41,746 nucleotides of DNA from a bacterium (GTDB taxonomy: Archaea; Nanobdellota; Nanobdellia; SCGC-AAA011-G17; GW2011-AR17). The position numbers and the translations under genes were made by a program. Numbering within the stretch: the first letter of the stretch is position 1; each line of letters starts with the position of its first letter. The notes below the pieces were generated by a model that made no database searches, was not told the DNA's origin, and saw nothing but the letters and a program-made list of their open reading frames with translations. Shown here piece by piece: positions 9,146-17,939 of this stretch. Location: the NCBI GenBank assembly GCA_030697685.1, contig JAUYPF010000008.1, positions 1 through 41,746 on the forward strand. The letters are read 5' to 3'.

Positions 9146-10470
9146 GATACAATTTCCTGTTCCACTACAAGAGAATCTCCTCTAGGAACAATGCTGATAG
9201 TTTCTTGTTCTTCTTCAGTTTGATAAAGATAACTTACATCAACTTCATATTCCTTGACAACATATGGAGCATCTCCAAGAAAATCTTCCTCAACTTCAAT
9301 CCAACATTGGAAAGTTCTATAGTTAGACTTGCCAAAGAATGCTTTTGTTTTGATATAATAAGTAAATAATTCTTCTTTTGCAGAATCATCAAGAACATAC
9401 ATATTTCTTCTTTCATCTCTTCCTGCAGAAACCAAAGGACATCCTGCATTTGCTTCTCCATTAAGTTCTTCACTTAGGCTAATACCATCAGGAAGATATA
9501 ATGTAACTGATTTTAATTCTGCAATATTTCCTTTCCATTCATTTGTTAAAGTAATTCCTACAGTATTAAAAGAAGAAGTCTCTCCTCCTCGGAGGATAAC
9601 TGGTTGCTGTTCTTCTCCCTCACCACCAACACCAATTGCAACACTAATAGGCTCTCCATTATAAGTTACTTGAAGATCACCTTGAGAAATAGGAAGATCA
9701 TAAGCATCAAAGAAATCTGTATCCCCTAATTGATCGGCCAATTCTCCTGGAATAAAATACACAGGAAGAACTGCATCTTTTGTTTCAAAAGCAAAAATAA
9801 AGCTCCCATAAAATGTATATGCCCCATTAAGATCTTCTGTATCTTCCTCATGAATGCGGCAATACGTAGTACTTCCTTTTCGAATAATACCAGCATCAGA
9901 AGAAATAATTTCTCCTTCTTTTCTTTCAGGAGGATCTACTTTTGTATCTCCAATCTTACTAACATTAAAATAACAAGAAAAATCTCCTTCATAGGAACTG
10001 CTTGCAGGAACATTATAATATTCTATATCATACAAAATATCAAAATTCTTTCCTGCTGGAAATGTTTCTCCGGCAATTGCTCGGAAATCATCTAAATCAA
10101 TACCTTTCTTTGTACTGGAACTATTAATATTTGTAGAGAAATAATCTCCAGAACCAAAAGAAAAAATACTTGCAATGAGATCAAGTGCTGGATCAAGTGT
10201 ATATTTTTCAATAGTTGCAATAAAATCCTGTACAGCTCTCTGTCCTCGTTCAGAGCTGAAATATCCATATGCAAAGACTCCTGCAACAAGAAGAGCAAAA
10301 AGAAGCACAGCAATCATAATCCCATTTCTTCCTGTACTTTGTGCACCGCCAGAGGAATGATTATAATTTCCACCACTGCTTGGACTTCCACCAGAAAGAA
10401 TCTGTCCTCTTTTTTCAAAAGATACCTCTCTTAAAATTCTATTCCTTGCACTAGAGCGAAACCACCTCAT
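9142..10470 (-). CDS. Single-pass membrane protein with large extracellular domain
   Basis: Cytoplasmic RSSARNRILREVSFEKRGQ..., one TM (IMIAVLLFALLVAGVFAYGYF), C-terminal domain FQCWIEVEEDF...YEVDVSYLYQ. Confidence 0.65.
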   Translation of the reverse strand: MRWFRSSARNRILREVSFEKRGQILSGGSPSSGGNYNHSSGGAQSTGRNGIMIAVLLFALLVAGVFAYGYFSSERGQRAVQDFIATIEKYTLDPALDLIASIFSFGSGDYFSTNINSSSTKKGIDLDDFRAIAGETFPAGKNFDILYDIEYYNVPASSSYEGDFSCYFNVSKIGDTKVDPPERKEGEIISSDAGIIRKGSTTYCRIHEEDTEDLNGAYTFYGSFIFAFETKDAVLPVYFIPGELADQLGDTDFFDAYDLPISQGDLQVTYNGEPISVAIGVGGEGEEQQPVILRGGETSSFNTVGITLTNEWKGNIAELKSVTLYLPDGISLSEELNGEANAGCPLVSAGRDERRNMYVLDDSAKEELFTYYIKTKAFFGKSNYRTFQCWIEVEEDFLGDAPYVVKEYEVDVSYLYQTEEEQETISIVPRGDSLVVEQEIVS

Positions 10471-10514
10471 AAGAGCATAGATAAGTTTAAGAATATTTAA
10501 ATCTTTGTAGGCTC

Positions 10515-10778
10515 ATGGCATTAGGAGTATGTGCAGAAGGCTTAATTCGTTTATTTTTTGTCTTCATTGCATTTGGAATTAATAATATAGGCTGGGGAAT
10601 AACAATTCTTTTTGTACTATTCCTCATTTTTTGGCTTTTTGGGAAGTTTGGCCTAGGTATTTTTACCAGTGCAGCTATTCTCCTTATAGTTTTCTTTATT
10701 TTCTTCTTTGCAACAGCTTGGTATACAGGCGCACCTTTGTGTGAGTTTGCAAATGAAGTAAGTTTACTATTCGTGTAG
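10515..10778 (+). CDS. Small integral membrane protein
   Basis: 87 aa, hydrophobic; upstream TATA-like gaatatttaaatc. Confidence 0.45.
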   Translation: MALGVCAEGLIRLFFVFIAFGINNIGWGITILFVLFLIFWLFGKFGLGIFTSAAILLIVFFIFFFATAWYTGAPLCEFANEVSLLFV

Positions 10779-11084
10779 ACTTTCAATATGACTGACTTTA
10801 TGTTTGAAAAGAATAAGTCGCAAATGATTATCAATGAGAACTCCTCTTTGAGAAAACATTCTTTTTAATTGTGAATAAAGTTTTTTTCCTTCACTATCTA
10901 AGTCAGTAAGAAGAACAATTTCTTTTGTGTTAATACTTTCTACAACTTCAAAGAGAGCTTTATCCTCCAATGTAAGCACTTTTCTACAGCCTAATATTTC
11001 TAAAGCTCTTTTATCTTTCTTTCCTTCAACAAGAATAACTTTATTCCTAACTTTATGAATTGCCTCAAGAATCTCTTCATCCAT
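10767..11084 (-). CDS. Small Toprim-domain protein (COG1658-like)
   Basis: VILVEGKKDKRALEILG (Toprim Glu) and VLLTDLDSEGKKL (DxD). Confidence 0.75.
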   Translation of the reverse strand: MDEEILEAIHKVRNKVILVEGKKDKRALEILGCRKVLTLEDKALFEVVESINTKEIVLLTDLDSEGKKLYSQLKRMFSQRGVLIDNHLRLILFKHKVSHIESLHE

Positions 11085-11125
11085 GTATATATCCTAGAAG
11101 GAGAATTATTTAAAATGTTACTTTT

Positions 11126-11380
11126 TTAATCAGCAAGTTCTTCAATTTCTTTAAGTTTCTTTGGATTAAGACTTACTTCAAGCCCATAATGTGTTGGTTT
11201 TGAAAGGAGAATATCTTCCTTAAGTAATTCTTCTATTGCTTTTTTTACTTCCTTAGAACTACGAAGCTCATTGGAAAGACCTTTGGAAAGGTTATTAATG
11301 CTGGTATGCTTATGTAACCACATTCTTTGTCGATACATTTTTCGTACAATAAACTTTTTAATAGTAAACCTTTGATCCAA
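11126..11380 (-). CDS. Small 'KPT[HN]YG' protein (possible wHTH), copy A of divergent module
   Basis: HKHTSINNLSKGLSNELRSSKEVKKAIEELLKEDILLSKPTHYGLEVSLNPKKLKEIEEL; TTG start with TATA-like GTTATAATAA about 30 nt upstream on the minus strand. Homologous to 36610-36882. Confidence 0.6.
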   Translation of the reverse strand: MDQRFTIKKFIVRKMYRQRMWLHKHTSINNLSKGLSNELRSSKEVKKAIEELLKEDILLSKPTHYGLEVSLNPKKLKEIEELAD

Positions 11381-11482
11381 GATAACTTCTAAAATGGAGT
11401 ACTCATTATTATAACTTCCGTTTTAATAGCCATTAATACGTAAATAGGAAACCTTAAATAATAGAAGTGCACTGTACTAACC

Positions 11483-11815
11483 ATGGAAGAACAAGAAGAA
11501 TCACCAAGCGTATTTGTTGAATACTTTGGGAATTACCCTCTAATAAGAATTTTGGATTTTTTAGTCTGTGCAAGAGAGATGGATTACAGTATGACTGAGA
11601 TTGCAAAGAACTCTGGTGTAGGTTGGACTTCATTTTCAGAAATATGGCCCTCATTGATTAAGAAAGAAATCGTTCTAGAAACAAGAAAGATTGGGAATGC
11701 AAAGTTATTTACTCTCAATCAAAAAAATCCTTGGGTAAAAGAACTCATAAGAATGGATAAAGTCATTACAAAGATGGAAACAGAGAAAATACTTACTAAA
11801 AAAATGTTGGCTTAG
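11483..11815 (+). CDS. Winged-helix DNA-binding protein, copy A of divergent module
   Basis: RILDFLVCAREMDYSMTEIAKNSGVGWTSFSEIWPSLIKKEIVLETRKIGNAKLFTLNQKNP; TATA-like ccttaaata about 26 nt before ATG. Confidence 0.75.
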   Translation: MEEQEESPSVFVEYFGNYPLIRILDFLVCAREMDYSMTEIAKNSGVGWTSFSEIWPSLIKKEIVLETRKIGNAKLFTLNQKNPWVKELIRMDKVITKMETEKILTKKMLA

Positions 11816-11871
11816 AAAGAGTATATTAAATAATCTAAATTATTTAAAAAAGCTTTTCATTCTTTATAATA

Positions 11872-13320
11872 ATGCGCGGTATTTTTCTGACTATTTTATT
11901 CTTCATGTATGTACTGCAGATCACTCTTGCAGATACCCCAGATCCATATGCTCCACAATTTAATTTTACCTATATTACTTCCATTTACAAAACAAATCCA
12001 GTATACACAAACATTTCAACACCTTTCGCTAAAGGCGATGCTATTTTGATTGAAGCACGTATGTATGGCACAGATCCTTCTGCAGCAATTCCTTACTATA
12101 AACAAGCACTAGACAGAACAAATGTAGAAGAACAAGCAATACTTTTTGAAACTATAGCCTCTCTAGAAAATAATCCTTCTTACTATTGGGCTTCGTATGT
12201 GCGTTGGAAATTTATGAGAAATAATTTTCGTGCAAACATAGATTATCATCTCCTCAATAGAAAATTAATCCCATATCAATATGAAGACTATCCTTTGAAA
12301 GAAATCTATTTTGCAACACCAAAAAATGCAACAACATTAACGATAGGAGAATCTTCTTTCACCTTAACAAAAAAAGATATTTTAGTATCACAAGTAGATC
12401 GTGTGACACGAGACTGGTTATCCTCACAATTACAAGACCCTAATGCAAAAACCATTTTAACAATATTTTCAGAAAAGTATGATGTAGAAGATATTGGTTG
12501 GCATGAAGGAGGAAGAATAGCACAATACAAACAAGCAATAAATCTCACGCATATTTCAGTAACAGGAACTATTGTAAGAAAAATAAATAACAATTGGTAT
12601 GCGCCAAATGAGCAAGGAATATTCATGTTTGATGTTCCTTTAGATAAAGTACAATATCCAACAACACGCTTCCTAAGAGAGGATCTTGCACTAATAATTG
12701 ATACACATGGAATAAATATGTTAGTCGAACAAGCAATAGAACAAAATGCAACAGTAGTAATGGGCTGCTGTGACCATATAGGAAAAATCAAAGCAGCTCT
12801 CTACTTAAATGAGAGAGGAATCAAAGTAATATGCAATACAGATAAATATCTTCCACTTGCTTTAGGACAAACAAATGAAACTTTAGGTTCTGCTCCATTT
12901 AAGAAACAAGAGAATACTTTACTCTTTGGTGCACAACCTATAAAAATAAATCTTTCTGAGAAAATAATTGTCCTTAATGCAACAGAATACTATGGTTTAT
13001 CTTATTACGCAACATCAACAATATATTTTACACAACTACAAAAACAAACTTTGCTTCCTTTAGATCTTGTATTTGTAACTATTGATGATTATAACCAATT
13101 ACAAAAACTTGTGGATAAAGCAGAGGAGGCAAATGCAACAGTAATTGCAGCACGTGTCTATAATGAAGATGATTATGTAGTTTTAAGCGAATGGTTAGAA
13201 TCTTCAGAAAAAAAAAGAATTATACTTTTTCACTCAGAAGCATATCCTTATGGATATTTATTATTAAGAAATTATCCCGCACAAGTAACCTTTGATGATA
13301 TTATGCCTTCTTTTTCCTAG
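11872..13320 (+). CDS. Secreted hypothetical protein, sequon-rich
   Basis: Signal peptide MRGIFLTILFFMYVLQITLADT; nine N-x-S/T sequons; no recognised family. Confidence 0.6.
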   Translation: MRGIFLTILFFMYVLQITLADTPDPYAPQFNFTYITSIYKTNPVYTNISTPFAKGDAILIEARMYGTDPSAAIPYYKQALDRTNVEEQAILFETIASLENNPSYYWASYVRWKFMRNNFRANIDYHLLNRKLIPYQYEDYPLKEIYFATPKNATTLTIGESSFTLTKKDILVSQVDRVTRDWLSSQLQDPNAKTILTIFSEKYDVEDIGWHEGGRIAQYKQAINLTHISVTGTIVRKINNNWYAPNEQGIFMFDVPLDKVQYPTTRFLREDLALIIDTHGINMLVEQAIEQNATVVMGCCDHIGKIKAALYLNERGIKVICNTDKYLPLALGQTNETLGSAPFKKQENTLLFGAQPIKINLSEKIIVLNATEYYGLSYYATSTIYFTQLQKQTLLPLDLVFVTIDDYNQLQKLVDKAEEANATVIAARVYNEDDYVVLSEWLESSEKKRIILFHSEAYPYGYLLLRNYPAQVTFDDIMPSFS

Positions 13321-13369
13321 ATATTCTTTTTTCTATTTCTTTTTAAACAAAAAATAAAAAGCTCTGTTC

Positions 13370-14683
13370 ATGGATAGAAAGATCTTTGCAGTTATTTTAC
13401 TTTCTTTACTCACAAGAATAATTTATCTTTTCTTTGATAAAAATATCTGGTGGGATGCTGCAGTATATCTTGCTATGGGGGAGCATATAGCTACTCTAGG
13501 GCAGTTAGGATATTGGGAGCCTATTCGGCCTTTAGTCTGGCCATTTATTTTAAGTTATAGTTTTATTTTAGGAATAAATCCAATTATATGGGGGCATATT
13601 TTTTCTACAATATTCTCCTTAGGATGCATATATCTTACCTACCAGATAGCCAAAAAGTTATTTAATGAAAGGACTGCTTTTCTCTCATCCATACTTCTCA
13701 GCTTTACTTGGATATTTTTCTTTTTTAATGCAAGATTATACACAGAAATTCCTGCAGTTTTTTTTGGTTTATGTGCATATTATTATTTCTTGAATAACAA
13801 ATATTTTGAAACTGGATTAATGATTGGTATTGCATTTCTTACAAAATTCCCTATGGGGATTATTCTTGTAATCTTAGGCTTATTCTCATTAAGAAAATTA
13901 AAAAATGTTTTTTATTTGTCATTAGGTTTTATTCTCATAACTCTTCCTTATTTTCTTTTCAATTACTTCGCCTATGCTTCTCCATTTGCAATTCTTATCT
14001 TCGCACAAGAATTTTTAGCCTATGCTGGTATTTGGATTTTTCAACAGCCTTGGTGGTATTATCCTCTAGAATTAGTAAAACAGAATATTCTTTTCTTTTT
14101 TGCAATCCCAGGACTTCTTTTTGCTTTCTACAAAAAAAAATACAGTGTCGTAGCAATATTTCTAATAATTTTACTATATTTCTCGCAAATGGCACACAAG
14201 GAACTTCGCTTTACAATCCTTCTCCTTCCATTCCTTTCAATTCTTGCAGCATATGGCTATCAAAAAATCTTTAAAGAAACACAATCCTTTATGTTCATAG
14301 TCCTCTTAATATTTATTTTGCATTTCTCAATAGAAGCCACAGTTACAAATGAATACTTTACCTATTTTGAAGACAAAGATACAACTGGAGAAATTCTTGT
14401 CACCCATCCTCTCACTGGATATTATGCACAGAAAAATGTTACATTGATGTATTATCCTTGGTTTAATGCAAGTCAAGCAGATTATTGGAAAGGATATATA
14501 AAAGAAAATATACCAGAATACATTGCTTTAGATACTTGCGAAGGTGGCTTCCTTTGTCCTCCTGAGGATATTAGTTGTGAAGAAAAACAAAATAGTTTAC
14601 TTTTGTCTATAAATGAAAGCTATACAGAAGAATGGAAAAATGTCTTAGGGAGCTGTAAATATATCATTTACAAAAATACATAG
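13370..14683 (+). CDS. GT-C fold membrane glycosyltransferase (GT39/ArnT-like)
   Basis: Multi-TM; early-loop acidic motif (IWWDAAVYLAMGEHIATLGQLGYWEPIRPLVWPFIL) as in PMT/ArnT-like enzymes. Confidence 0.65.
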   Translation: MDRKIFAVILLSLLTRIIYLFFDKNIWWDAAVYLAMGEHIATLGQLGYWEPIRPLVWPFILSYSFILGINPIIWGHIFSTIFSLGCIYLTYQIAKKLFNERTAFLSSILLSFTWIFFFFNARLYTEIPAVFFGLCAYYYFLNNKYFETGLMIGIAFLTKFPMGIILVILGLFSLRKLKNVFYLSLGFILITLPYFLFNYFAYASPFAILIFAQEFLAYAGIWIFQQPWWYYPLELVKQNILFFFAIPGLLFAFYKKKYSVVAIFLIILLYFSQMAHKELRFTILLLPFLSILAAYGYQKIFKETQSFMFIVLLIFILHFSIEATVTNEYFTYFEDKDTTGEILVTHPLTGYYAQKNVTLMYYPWFNASQADYWKGYIKENIPEYIALDTCEGGFLCPPEDISCEEKQNSLLLSINESYTEEWKNVLGSCKYIIYKNT

Positions 14684-16057
14684 GCTATTCCCTTTGAATA
14701 AAATCTCGCATGGTTCTTCTGAGATAGTATAGTTATAGATTTTATCTAAACGATAATTTAATGTTTCTATATACAGTTTATCTACAGTTTCAATAGCCTT
14801 ACATCCTTCTCCAAGAACAATATATTTCTCCGTTTCAAGAAGTATAGGATATTGGTGAAGAAGATTACTATTCGTAATATACATTGGTTCTCTAGCATCA
14901 TAATAAAAAATAATATAATAACCATCATTAAGAGAGTGATTCAACATTTGTTGAGAAGGAAAAGGCTCACTTAATCTTCCTTGGTAACTCAATGGCACCC
15001 ACACATTACTTTGTAATGCACAACTATCAATACTTTTTATTCCAGAAAGAAGCTGCGAATAATCTTCTTGATGATATTGAGTAAAAGAATAGAGAGTAAA
15101 GATAACAGTAAAAAGAATGAAGATAACCACAATAAATCTTTTTTTCTTTTCAGAAAGTTTTTGTATACCATAAACAGAAAAAAACACAAAAGGAATGGTC
15201 AAATATATGTAATATCTTGCAACATCGGCTTTTATAGAATAAACAGAATATAAAATAAACAAAATAGCACTTCCTAAAATCAAATATTCTCGAGAAAAAT
15301 CTCTTTTAGAAAAGAAATACCATATCCCTAAAATAATAAATGGGAGTAAAATATTTGCAACAAAAAATAAAGAAGAAAAGTTAATAGTATGTGGAACATA
15401 TTCACGATAAAGAATATTCAGCGCATAGCTATCAGCAATAGAAGAAAAGATATTTCCGTAATAAATTTTATTATAAACAAACCATGGGATAAAAGGCAAA
15501 ACAAAACTAAATACACTAATAATTTTCATTTTCCAGCCTTTATGGAAAAATAATAAAGGAAAGAAAACAACGAGAGGGTATCGTGTCAAACAAACAAAGC
15601 CTAAGAACATTCCAGCATACCATTTATTCTTAATAAGAAATACTAAAAATAACTCCAGCAAAGCCAAAGCAAGTAATTCAGTGCCTTCAACAAGTCCAAA
15701 AAGAAGTACAAAAGCATTTGCACTAAAAAGATAAAAATAGAGTTCATTCAACCTCAAAGTTCGTGCAAGAAATATTGAAGAAAAGAAGAATAATGTAGAC
15801 GCAAAAAGAATGTACATATACTCAGCAGTTTTCCATCCAAGGAAACTAAATATTCCTAAAAAAACACTCATCAAAGGTGCTCTAGACAATTCAAAATAAT
15901 TTCCATCAGCAAACATATATTGTGCGTTTAAAACATAAACAGAAAAATCCCAGCCATGATATAAAAAATGCTGCAGAAAAAAAAAGAAAGTAGCAATAAG
16001 AAATATTAAATGGAGTTTAGACAAATGTTGCGTTAAGAAGTTCTTTAATTTCATCAT
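14645..16057 (-). CDS. GT-C fold multi-TM membrane protein, glycosyltransferase-like
   Basis: Multi-TM with early loop HGWDFSVYVLNAQYMFADGNYFELSRAPLMSVFLG; C-terminal soluble domain. Confidence 0.6.
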   Translation of the reverse strand: MMKLKNFLTQHLSKLHLIFLIATFFFFLQHFLYHGWDFSVYVLNAQYMFADGNYFELSRAPLMSVFLGIFSFLGWKTAEYMYILFASTLFFFSSIFLARTLRLNELYFYLFSANAFVLLFGLVEGTELLALALLELFLVFLIKNKWYAGMFLGFVCLTRYPLVVFFPLLFFHKGWKMKIISVFSFVLPFIPWFVYNKIYYGNIFSSIADSYALNILYREYVPHTINFSSLFFVANILLPFIILGIWYFFSKRDFSREYLILGSAILFILYSVYSIKADVARYYIYLTIPFVFFSVYGIQKLSEKKKRFIVVIFILFTVIFTLYSFTQYHQEDYSQLLSGIKSIDSCALQSNVWVPLSYQGRLSEPFPSQQMLNHSLNDGYYIIFYYDAREPMYITNSNLLHQYPILLETEKYIVLGEGCKAIETVDKLYIETLNYRLDKIYNYTISEEPCEILFKGNSLCIFVNDIFTAP

Positions 16058-16673
16058 AGTTTACATATCCTTCTTTCTTGGTATTTCCATTAATAATAAT
16101 TGTAGGTGTAACAGTCACATTATAATATAATTTTACTGTTTCTAAAGCACCATCCCCTTCATAATCTTTATTGATAGAGAAAATATCTACAGTTCCATTG
16201 CTTCTATCAACAATTTTATCCAGCACATATCCTTGTTTCTGTGATTCTTCATCCTCAAAACCATAAAAATAGAGTATAACATCATTTTGAATTGCACAGT
16301 TTTCTTTGAGTTCATTATATAAAATATATCCTCTGATTTCTAAAAGAAAATATCTTCTTGCTAAGTATTGAAATTCATCTTCTTCAAAAATATTTTTTTT
16401 TTGGTAACTATTAAGATATTGTCCAAGTTCAGCAAGTTCTGCAGATAAAGAATTTAATCTTAATTCTGCAAAACGGCAATCTTCTCCGCCATAACTATCC
16501 CAGAAAGCTCGTTCAACAAGATAACTCTCTGTATCTAATTCATTATTTCGTAAATCGCTAAGAAGCTCAGAACTTCGTAATGTATCAAGATTCCAACCTA
16601 GAAAAAGTCCTGCAACAAAAACAAGAAGTGTTATTACCAAACTTGTTAAAAATATATATTTTGGGAATGCCAT
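16017..16673 (-). CDS. Membrane-anchored thioredoxin-like protein
   Basis: N-terminal TM; TIIINGNTKKEGYVNYDEIKELL like the cis-Pro region of thioredoxin folds (VTPTIIING); no CxxC seen. Confidence 0.5.
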   Translation of the reverse strand: MAFPKYIFLTSLVITLLVFVAGLFLGWNLDTLRSSELLSDLRNNELDTESYLVERAFWDSYGGEDCRFAELRLNSLSAELAELGQYLNSYQKKNIFEEDEFQYLARRYFLLEIRGYILYNELKENCAIQNDVILYFYGFEDEESQKQGYVLDKIVDRSNGTVDIFSINKDYEGDGALETVKLYYNVTVTPTIIINGNTKKEGYVNYDEIKELLNATFV

Positions 16674-16676
16674 TTT

Positions 16677-17939
16677 CTACTTCCATTTATTTTTTGTTTG
16701 AAATATTTCTTTATAGACAGCAACTATCCAATGTAAAGACCGTAAAAAAGGATAGATGGTAAGATAACTTCCTAATGCAAAAGGATACTTCCATTTCTCT
16801 TTTAAACTTTTGTGTGCTAAATGGTAGATAAGAAGTGCTATAAGGAAAGAAATAGCTATAGGAAAGAGTAGTAAAATATTCATGTTTAAAAAAAGTTCTT
16901 TAATCGTTGGAATATTATTCACATCAAAAGCAAAATATTCCCAGCCTATAGCATGAAGTTTAGAAAATTGTGTTATAATTGTAGTAATGATGGTATAACT
17001 CAATAAAATAAACATAAGAACTAAAGTAAAAAGCGTAAGAATATTTAATGGATATTGAAAACTTCCTATCAAGTTATATTTTTTATTAAAAATCATCTTT
17101 CTATATTTAATACTATTATAAATAAATCCACGAAACCAACGCACACGTTGATTCCATAAACTTTGAAAAGTATCTGGAACTTTAGTATAAGTAATACTAT
17201 TTTGTGCAAGTTTAATGGTATAATGATGATAACGAAGGCGCATGGCCATTTCTAAATCTTCTGTAATATTATTCTCATCAAAACCACCATATTTATCAAA
17301 AAGAGATTTTCTATAAATACTCAATGCTCCTGGAGTAACATGCAAGGTGTCTATTTTAGACATTAAACTACGTGTAAAAGTTGCAAAAATATATTCTAGA
17401 TGTTGAATTTTCTCATACATATTTTTTGCTTGTTGTACTTTAATGGTGCTAATAACAGCTCCAACTTGTGCATCTTCAAAATAAGCCACCATTTCTCGCA
17501 AACAATTTCTCATAACAAGAGTATCAGCATCAACACAGGCAATAAATTCTCCTTTAGCATATGCAAGTCCAGCATTAAATGCGTGGGCTTTCATTTCATC
17601 TTGCTGTCTTTTTTTCTCTACAAGAATAATTTTGTAAGAAGGATACTGTGCAATGACCTGTTTTGCAATCTCAGCGGTTTTATCTGTAGATCCATGGTCT
17701 ACAATAATAATTTCTAATTTTTCTTTAGGGTAATCAACAGAAACAAGAGAATGCACTGTTTTCCAAAGCCCTTTTTCTTCATTCCTAGCAGGAACGATAA
17801 GGCTCACTAAAGGAAAATAGTTAGTATCTTTTTTAACTTTTTCTTGAAAAGAAACAACATGTAGCCAAAATACTCCAACATATAAACTAAGAAAAGAAAC
17901 GCCTAAGATAATCCATTCTATCATAACCCAACTCTCCAT
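16677..17939 (-). CDS. Membrane family 2 glycosyltransferase (BcsA/NodC-like)
   Basis: SLIVPARNEEKGLWKTVHSL, EIIIVDHGSTDKT, ACVDADTLV, NITEDLEMAMRL, QRVRWFRG, plus C-terminal TMs. Confidence 0.88.
   Translation of the reverse strand: MESWVMIEWIILGVSFLSLYVGVFWLHVVSFQEKVKKDTNYFPLVSLIVPARNEEKGLWKTVHSLVSVDYPKEKLEIIIVDHGSTDKTAEIAKQVIAQYPSYKIILVEKKRQQDEMKAHAFNAGLAYAKGEFIACVDADTLVMRNCLREMVAYFEDAQVGAVISTIKVQQAKNMYEKIQHLEYIFATFTRSLMSKIDTLHVTPGALSIYRKSLFDKYGGFDENNITEDLEMAMRLRYHHYTIKLAQNSITYTKVPDTFQSLWNQRVRWFRGFIYNSIKYRKMIFNKKYNLIGSFQYPLNILTLFTLVLMFILLSYTIITTIITQFSKLHAIGWEYFAFDVNNIPTIKELFLNMNILLLFPIAISFLIALLIYHLAHKSLKEKWKYPFALGSYLTIYPFLRSLHWIVAVYKEIFQTKNKWK

Noticed and set aside
9730-10095. Plus-strand 121-aa ORF
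   Set aside because: Antisense shadow of the 9142-10470 membrane protein with Ile/Phe/Cys-rich composition typical of spurious translation.
12306-12791. Minus-strand 161-aa ORF
   Set aside because: Antisense shadow of the 11872-13320 secreted protein; no promoter or domain.
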